From CAZKTF01 sp964555565 (GTDB lineage: Bacteria; Planctomycetota; JAJSAM01; JAKLKS01), in NCBI GenBank assembly GCA_964555565.1, contig CAZKTF010000125.1:1-10324 (forward strand): DNA of 10,324 nucleotides, given 5' to 3'. Both the position numbers and the translations under genes were made by a program. Below, piece by piece: positions 7,030-10,324 of the stretch. Under the pieces are notes generated by a model. It had not been told where the DNA came from. It was given only the letters and a program-made list of their open reading frames with translations, and ran no database searches. Each line of letters opens with the position of its first letter. Position 1 is the first letter of the stretch.

Positions 7030-7604
7030 GGTTTTCTCCTCCCGGAGGAGGCATCCTGCGCGCGGCGGTGCGCGAAGACCCTCCCCAGGAACTCCTCGCG
7101 GACCGCGCGGTCGCGGAGGCCCTCCTCGTCCACGACGGGGAGTCCCGGGAGGCGGCGCACCAGCGCCTCGGCGAAGACGCCCCGCCCGTCCCGGCGCGGC
7201 GCGCCTCGCCGCCCGTGCACCTTCACCCGGGCGAGCCCGCAGGAGGGGCTCCGGCTCTTGAGGACGAACCCGTCGAGGTCGAGCCCCGCGAGCGCCTCGA
7301 CCCGCCGCGCGGCGAACTCCCGCATCCGCGCCGTGAGGTCGGTCCCGCTGCGCGGCTCCACGAGCCGCACCCCGTGGCCCCGGCGCTCGAGCCGGATGGG
7401 CGGGCGGGGGACCCCCAGCCCCGCCTCCACCTCGGGGCAGACCGGGAGGAACGTCGCGCGCTTCCCAAGGACCCGGACGAGCCAGGGCTCCCGCTTGTGC
7501 CCGCCGTCGTAGCGGACCTCCTGCCCGAGGAGGCAGGCGGAGACCCCGAGACGGGGGAGGATCCCGGCCTCGCGAGGGAGCCCCGGGCGCGTCGTGATGG
7601 CCAC
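7008..7604 (-). CDS. DUF523 family protein
   Basis: 198 residues; the family has no settled biochemical function. All its hallmarks are present: GVSACLLG (C24) followed by VRYDGGHKR, LPVCPEVEAGLGVPRPP (C56), and LKSRSPSCG (C122). The three conserved cysteines look like a metal or redox site, but that is inference. The GTG at 7604 has a modest AGGA 8 bases upstream; it gives about 17 residues before the conserved RLGVSACLLG, so a slightly later start cannot be excluded. The C-terminal tail of about 20 residues after FAHRR is Arg/Ser-rich and lies partly in the overlap with the EVE gene, so it is probably not functional. First gene of a two-gene minus-strand operon, divergent from the SDR gene. 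Confidence 0.9.
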   Translation of the reverse strand: MAITTRPGLPREAGILPRLGVSACLLGQEVRYDGGHKREPWLVRVLGKRATFLPVCPEVEAGLGVPRPPIRLERRGHGVRLVEPRSGTDLTARMREFAARRVEALAGLDLDGFVLKSRSPSCGLARVKVHGRRGAPRRDGRGVFAEALVRRLPGLPVVDEEGLRDRAVREEFLGRVFAHRRAQDASSGRRKPCRTAGS

Positions 7605-7640
7605 AGGCGTGTTCCTGGTTTCGGGACCGACCGCAGGACA

Positions 7641-7648
7641 AGTATGCT
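7641..7648. promoter_or_regulatory. Overlapping divergent -10 boxes
   Basis: In the 83-base gap between divergent genes the plus strand reads TATGCT (7643-7648), and the minus strand reads CATACT across the overlapping bases 7646-7641. Each matches four of six -10 consensus positions. They would give leaders of about 33 bases to the SDR gene and about 30 bases to the DUF523 gene. No clear -35 box is seen. Confidence 0.35.
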
Positions 7649-7657
7649 GCTCCCCGG

Positions 7658-7676
7658 CCGGAAGCCGATCTTCCGG
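7658..7676 (+). promoter_or_regulatory. Leader hairpin upstream of the SDR gene
   Basis: CCGGAAG (7658-7664) pairs perfectly with CTTCCGG (7670-7676) around a 5-base loop; CC/GG outside extend it after a two-base bulge. It ends 11 bases before the ATG at 7688, so it would sit in the 5' leader if transcription begins at the TATGCT box. Only a weak AAGGG separates it from the start. Confidence 0.4.
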
Positions 7677-7687
7677 GGAAGGGTCCC

Positions 7688-8629
7688 ATGAAGGCGCTCG
7701 TGACGGGCGGGACGGGGTTCGTGGGGCGGGCGCTGGTGAAGGCGCTCCAGGCCCCCCTCGTCCTCACCCGGGATTCGAACGCGGCGCACCGCATCCTCGG
7801 CGACGACGTGGAGGCGCGCCTCTGGGAGCCCGAGGCGGGGCTGCCCACCGCGTTCACGCTCCGGGAGGTGGACACCGTCTATCACCTCGCCGGGGAGCCC
7901 GTGGCGGGCGGGCGCTGGACCCGAGCGCGCAAGGCGCGGATCCGGGACAGCCGGGTGCTGGGGACGAGGACCCTCGTGGAAGGCCTGGCGAGGCTCTCCT
8001 CGCGGAAGGCGAAGGTATTCGTGTGCGCCTCCGCGGTTGGCTTCTACGGGGACCGCGGGGAGGAGGAGCTGGACGAGACCTCCGGGCCGGGACACGACTT
8101 CCTCGCGGAAGTCTGCCGGGAGTGGGAGGCGGAGGCCGCGAAGGCCGCGGCCCTCGGGATGCGCGTGGTCTCGGTGCGCACCGGGATCGTCCTCGGCCCG
8201 GGCGGGGGGGCGCTCGCGAAGATGCTCCCGCCCTTCCGCGCGGGGGCGGGCGGGCGGCTCGGGAGCGGCACCCAGTGGATGCCCTGGATCCACCGGGACG
8301 ACCTCGTGGGCCTCCTCCTCCACGCCGGGTCGAAGGCCGACGTCTCGGGGCCGATGAACGGCGTCTCCCCGGCCCCCGTGCGGAACGCGGACTTCACCCG
8401 TGCGCTCGGGAAGGTCCTCGGACGGCCCACGTTCTTCGCGGTCCCCGGGTTCGCGCTCCGGCTCGCGATGGGGGAGTTCGCGGAGATCCTCCTCGGCTCC
8501 CAGAGGGTCTTCCCGCGGGTGGCCGAGCGGACCGGCTACCGGTTCCGGCACACCGACCTCGAGGCCGCGCTCCGCGACGTCCTCGCCCCGCCGGCCCCGA
8601 CCGGCGCGCCGGTCGCAGCCCGCGCCTAG
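7688..8629 (+). CDS. TIGR01777 family NAD(P)-dependent epimerase-like protein
   Basis: Extended short-chain dehydrogenase/reductase-type protein of the TIGR01777 group (E. coli YfcH and related), 313 residues, cytoplasmic. The Rossmann dinucleotide loop TGGTGFVG is at residues 6-13. Further family marks are YHLAGEPVAGGRW (65-77), the conserved RKARIRDSRVLGTR region (81-94), CASAVGFYGDRG (113-124) with Tyr-120, RTGIVLGPGGGAL (164-176), WMPWIHRDDLVGLL (197-210) and MNGVSP (223-228). The C-terminal DUF1731-type region (about 246-300) holds GEFAEILLGSQRV. Real substrates of this group are not known. Its last 15 residues are Pro/Ala-rich, and the TAG stop overlaps the first two bases of the inverted-repeat element downstream, which may have trimmed or reset the C-terminus. 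The start has only a weak Shine-Dalgarno but gives the standard N-terminus. Confidence 0.92.
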   Translation: MKALVTGGTGFVGRALVKALQAPLVLTRDSNAAHRILGDDVEARLWEPEAGLPTAFTLREVDTVYHLAGEPVAGGRWTRARKARIRDSRVLGTRTLVEGLARLSSRKAKVFVCASAVGFYGDRGEEELDETSGPGHDFLAEVCREWEAEAAKAAALGMRVVSVRTGIVLGPGGGALAKMLPPFRAGAGGRLGSGTQWMPWIHRDDLVGLLLHAGSKADVSGPMNGVSPAPVRNADFTRALGKVLGRPTFFAVPGFALRLAMGEFAEILLGSQRVFPRVAERTGYRFRHTDLEAALRDVLAPPAPTGAPVAARA

Positions 8630-8840
8630 GCTCTGTCTGAGCACCCCCGCTGCATTCGGCCGGCTGCGACGGGGCCATGCGGCGTTGAGCCTCCCTCGCA
8701 GGGTCTCCTCTCTGACCCAGCTTCGGTCGCCCCGGGGTCGGGCTGCCACCGGCAGCCCGACGAGTCCCCGGGGACCCGCACCTTGCCTGGCCCCGTCTCG
8801 CTCGGCCTCGGTGCGACGCTGGGGTTCTCAGACAGAGCCT
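8628..8840. mobile_element. MITE-like element with 14-bp terminal inverted repeats
   Basis: AGGCTCTGTCTGAG (8628-8641) recurs as its exact reverse complement at 8827-8840, 213 bases end to end. The arms stay related further in: GACGGGGCCA (8668-8677) matches the reverse complement of 8788-8797, and ACCCC stretches follow both ends. Near the middle lies a perfect 11-bp hairpin (8737-8761) flanked by CCCCGGGG-type complementary arms (about 8726-8737 and 8766-8776). No open frame with coding character lies inside. Size, terminal repeats and lack of a gene suit a miniature inverted-repeat transposable element or a large palindromic repeat; no target duplication is evident. It accounts for nearly all of the 241-base gap between the SDR gene and rmuC. 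Confidence 0.7.
8737..8761. repeat. Perfect 11-bp hairpin inside the element
   Basis: GTCGGGCTGCC (8737-8747), a 3-base loop, and GGCAGCCCGAC (8751-8761). Flanking CCCCGGGG blocks can lengthen the stem. It lacks a U tract but is stable enough to stop or stabilise transcripts from the SDR gene. Confidence 0.7.
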
Positions 8841-8856
8841 GGTCGGCCGCGGGTGG

Positions 8857-8862
8857 TAGGCT
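8857..8862 (+). promoter_or_regulatory. TAGGCT -10-like box, possible leaderless promoter of rmuC
   Basis: TAGGCT ends 8 bases before the GTG at 8871, so a transcript would begin at about the start codon. No Shine-Dalgarno sequence is present (the spacer is C-rich). The expected -35 position (about 8834-8839) falls within the right terminal repeat of the element and does not resemble TTGACA. Confidence 0.4.
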
Positions 8863-8870
8863 CACCCCCC

Positions 8871-10268
8871 GTGGACGGGACCTCCCTCCTGGTGGGCTCC
8901 CTCGCCGGCGGCGCCGCGGGCGCCGCCGTGGGCTGGCTCCTCGCGCGCGCCCGGGCCGCGCGGGTCCTGGCCGAGGCCGAGGGGGCCGCGAACACCGCCC
9001 GGGCCGGGACCGCCGCGGCGGAGGCCGAGCGGGAGCGGGCCTCCGTCGAGGTCCGCGGGGTCCGGGAGTCCCTCGCGGCGGTGGAGAAGGCGCACGCCGC
9101 GCTGGGGGCGCAGCTCGAGTCGGGGAGGAAGGCGGTCGATGAGGCGCGCGAGCGGATGCGTGATGAGTTCCAGGCGAGCGCGGCGGCGGCCCTCAAGGGG
9201 AGCAACGAATCCTTCCTGCAGCTCGCGGGACAGGTCTTCGCGAAGTTCCAGCAGGGGGCGGCGGGGGACCTGGAGTCGCGGCAGAAGGCCATCGAGGCCC
9301 TGCTCGCGCCGGTCCGAGAGGCCCTGGCGAAGGTGGAAACGACCATCCAGACGGTGGAGAAGGACCGCGCCGGCGCCTACGGGAAGCTCGACGAACAGCT
9401 GCACTCCCTGAGGCAGGGGCAGGTCCAACTGACGGGGGAGACCGCGAACCTCGTGAAGGCGCTGCGCGCGCCCCAGGTCCGCGGCTCCTGGGGTGAGGTG
9501 CAGCTCCGCAACATCGTGGAGCTCGCGGGGATGGTCGAGCACTGCGACTTCGTCGTCCAGGCGAGCGTGGACACCGAGGAGGGGAGGCTTCGCCCCGACC
9601 TCGTGGTGCGCCTCCCCGGCGGGAGGCGCCTCATCGTAGACGCGAAGGTCCCCCTCGCCGCCTGGCTCGAGGCGATGGAGACGGCCGACGAGGCCGCGCG
9701 CGAGACTCTGTTCCGCGACCACGCGCGGCAGGTGCGGGATCACGCGACGAAGCTGGGGGCGAAGAACTACTGGGACCAGCTGGAGGGGACGCCGGAGTTC
9801 GTGGTGATGTTCGTCCCGAACGAGGGGCTCCTCGCGGCGGCCTTCCAGCACGACCGCGGGCTCATCGAGTACGTCGGGGGCCAGAGGGTCGTCCTCGCCG
9901 GTCCCCTCTCGCTCCTGGCGGTCCTCCGGACGGTGGCGCGAGTCTGGGGAGAGGCCCGGATCGCCGAGAGCGCCCGGAAGGTGAGCGAACTCGGCCAGGA
10001 ACTCCACGACCGGCTCGCGCGCCTGGCCGACCACTTCCAGAAGGTGGGGAGGGGCCTCGCGGGCGCGGTGGGGGCCTACAACGAGGCCGTGGGCTCGCTC
10101 GAGACCCGCGTCCTCGTCACGGCGCGGAAGTTCCGGGACCTGGGCGTGCCGTCCGCCACCGAGATCCCCGAGGTCGAGGTCGTGGACCGCGCCCCCCGCG
10201 AGATCCAGGCCCCCGAGATGCGGGCCCTCCCAGGCCGCGGCGCCGCGCCGGGGGAGACGGCGGCGTAG
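8871..10268 (+). CDS. rmuC: DNA recombination protein RmuC
   Basis: 465 residues. In E. coli, RmuC limits inversions at short inverted repeats; the domain is related to PD-(D/E)xK nucleases. The N-terminus has a short membrane-like segment (about residues 5-23, LLVGSLAGGAAGAAVGWLL). An Ala/Glu/Arg-rich coiled coil covers about 25-190. The RmuC domain follows: VRGSWGEVQL (W207), RPDLVVRLPGG (D243), IVDAKVPL (D257, K259; the PD...DxK pattern), GAKNYWD, TPEFVVMFVPNEG, and AGPLSLLAVLRTV. The GTG at 8871 is chosen because it opens directly on the membrane segment as in homologues and lies 8 bases after a TAGGCT box; the frame stays open upstream, but that stretch is the inverted-repeat element and the SDR gene in another frame. 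Last gene in the window, followed by a hairpin. Confidence 0.93.
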   Translation: MDGTSLLVGSLAGGAAGAAVGWLLARARAARVLAEAEGAANTARAGTAAAEAERERASVEVRGVRESLAAVEKAHAALGAQLESGRKAVDEARERMRDEFQASAAAALKGSNESFLQLAGQVFAKFQQGAAGDLESRQKAIEALLAPVREALAKVETTIQTVEKDRAGAYGKLDEQLHSLRQGQVQLTGETANLVKALRAPQVRGSWGEVQLRNIVELAGMVEHCDFVVQASVDTEEGRLRPDLVVRLPGGRRLIVDAKVPLAAWLEAMETADEAARETLFRDHARQVRDHATKLGAKNYWDQLEGTPEFVVMFVPNEGLLAAAFQHDRGLIEYVGGQRVVLAGPLSLLAVLRTVARVWGEARIAESARKVSELGQELHDRLARLADHFQKVGRGLAGAVGAYNEAVGSLETRVLVTARKFRDLGVPSATEIPEVEVVDRAPREIQAPEMRALPGRGAAPGETAA

Positions 10269-10296
10269 CAGGGGCGGGGGTCCCCGGGGGTTTCGA

Positions 10297-10315
10297 GGCC
10301 CGCCAGTGGCGGGCC
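10297..10315 (+). terminator. Hairpin after rmuC, possible terminator
   Basis: GGCCCGCC (10297-10304), loop AGT, GGCGGGCC (10308-10315): a perfect 8-bp stem 28 bases after the rmuC stop. No T run follows within the visible sequence, so an intrinsic terminator is only possible, not shown; it could also be the edge of another repeat. Confidence 0.45.
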
Positions 10316-10324
10316 GAGCCCGGG

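Noticed and set aside
7223..8749. Minus-strand frame of about 500 codons across the SDR gene and part of the repeat element
   Set aside because: It crosses an intergenic repeat and two real genes on both strands and has no domain; the epimerase on the plus strand explains the coding signal.
8400..8870. Upstream extension of the rmuC frame
   Set aside because: The frame is merely open through the SDR gene and the non-coding element; the GTG at 8871 begins exactly at the membrane segment expected for RmuC.
8630..8870. Small genes inside the inverted-repeat element
   Set aside because: Short frames on both strands lack G/C third-position bias and ribosome sites, and the palindromic structure explains the sequence.

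Overview
This is a very GC-rich (well over 70 % by eye) bacterial chromosomal segment. Third codon positions are almost all G or C, and six of nine genes start with GTG or TTG. A lipobox lipoprotein and two signal-peptide proteins point to a diderm bacterium. The gene mix would fit Myxococcota, Planctomycetota or a similar uncultured high-GC lineage, but nothing here fixes the taxon. No phage, plasmid, CRISPR, tRNA or rRNA signal was seen, and no clear defence or biosynthetic system.

Left block (1-1963, minus strand): a secreted VIT + von Willebrand A protein that runs off the left edge, with a probable frameshift about 45 bases from it. A short divergent intergenic region (1964-2092) separates it from a plus-strand run. 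That run is an acyl-CoA dehydrogenase of the long type (2093-3841), an AMP-forming acyl-CoA ligase (3860-5617), a small secreted protein of unknown function overlapping the ligase stop by an ATGA (5614-6147), and a small PDZ lipoprotein (6224-6619). The first two form an obvious pair: the ligase would make an acyl-CoA and the dehydrogenase would oxidise it. The two exported proteins need not share that job.

Middle block (6625-7604, minus strand): an overlapping pair, a DUF523 protein followed by an EVE-domain protein, convergent with the lipoprotein gene (5 bases between stops). A divergent promoter region (7605-7687) leads to a TIGR01777-type SDR epimerase-like protein (7688-8629).

Right block: between the SDR gene and rmuC (8871-10268) lies the most unusual structure of the window. 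It is a 213-base non-coding element (8628-8840) bounded by perfect 14-base inverted repeats, with partly matching sub-terminal arms and a perfect 11-bp hairpin near its centre, resembling a MITE or a large palindromic repeat. A hairpin follows rmuC near the right edge.

Two genes (5614 and rmuC) have a TANNCT box ending 6-8 bases before the start codon and no Shine-Dalgarno sequence, as expected for leaderless transcripts. Other starts in the window have good Shine-Dalgarno sequences, so both initiation modes may be used side by side.
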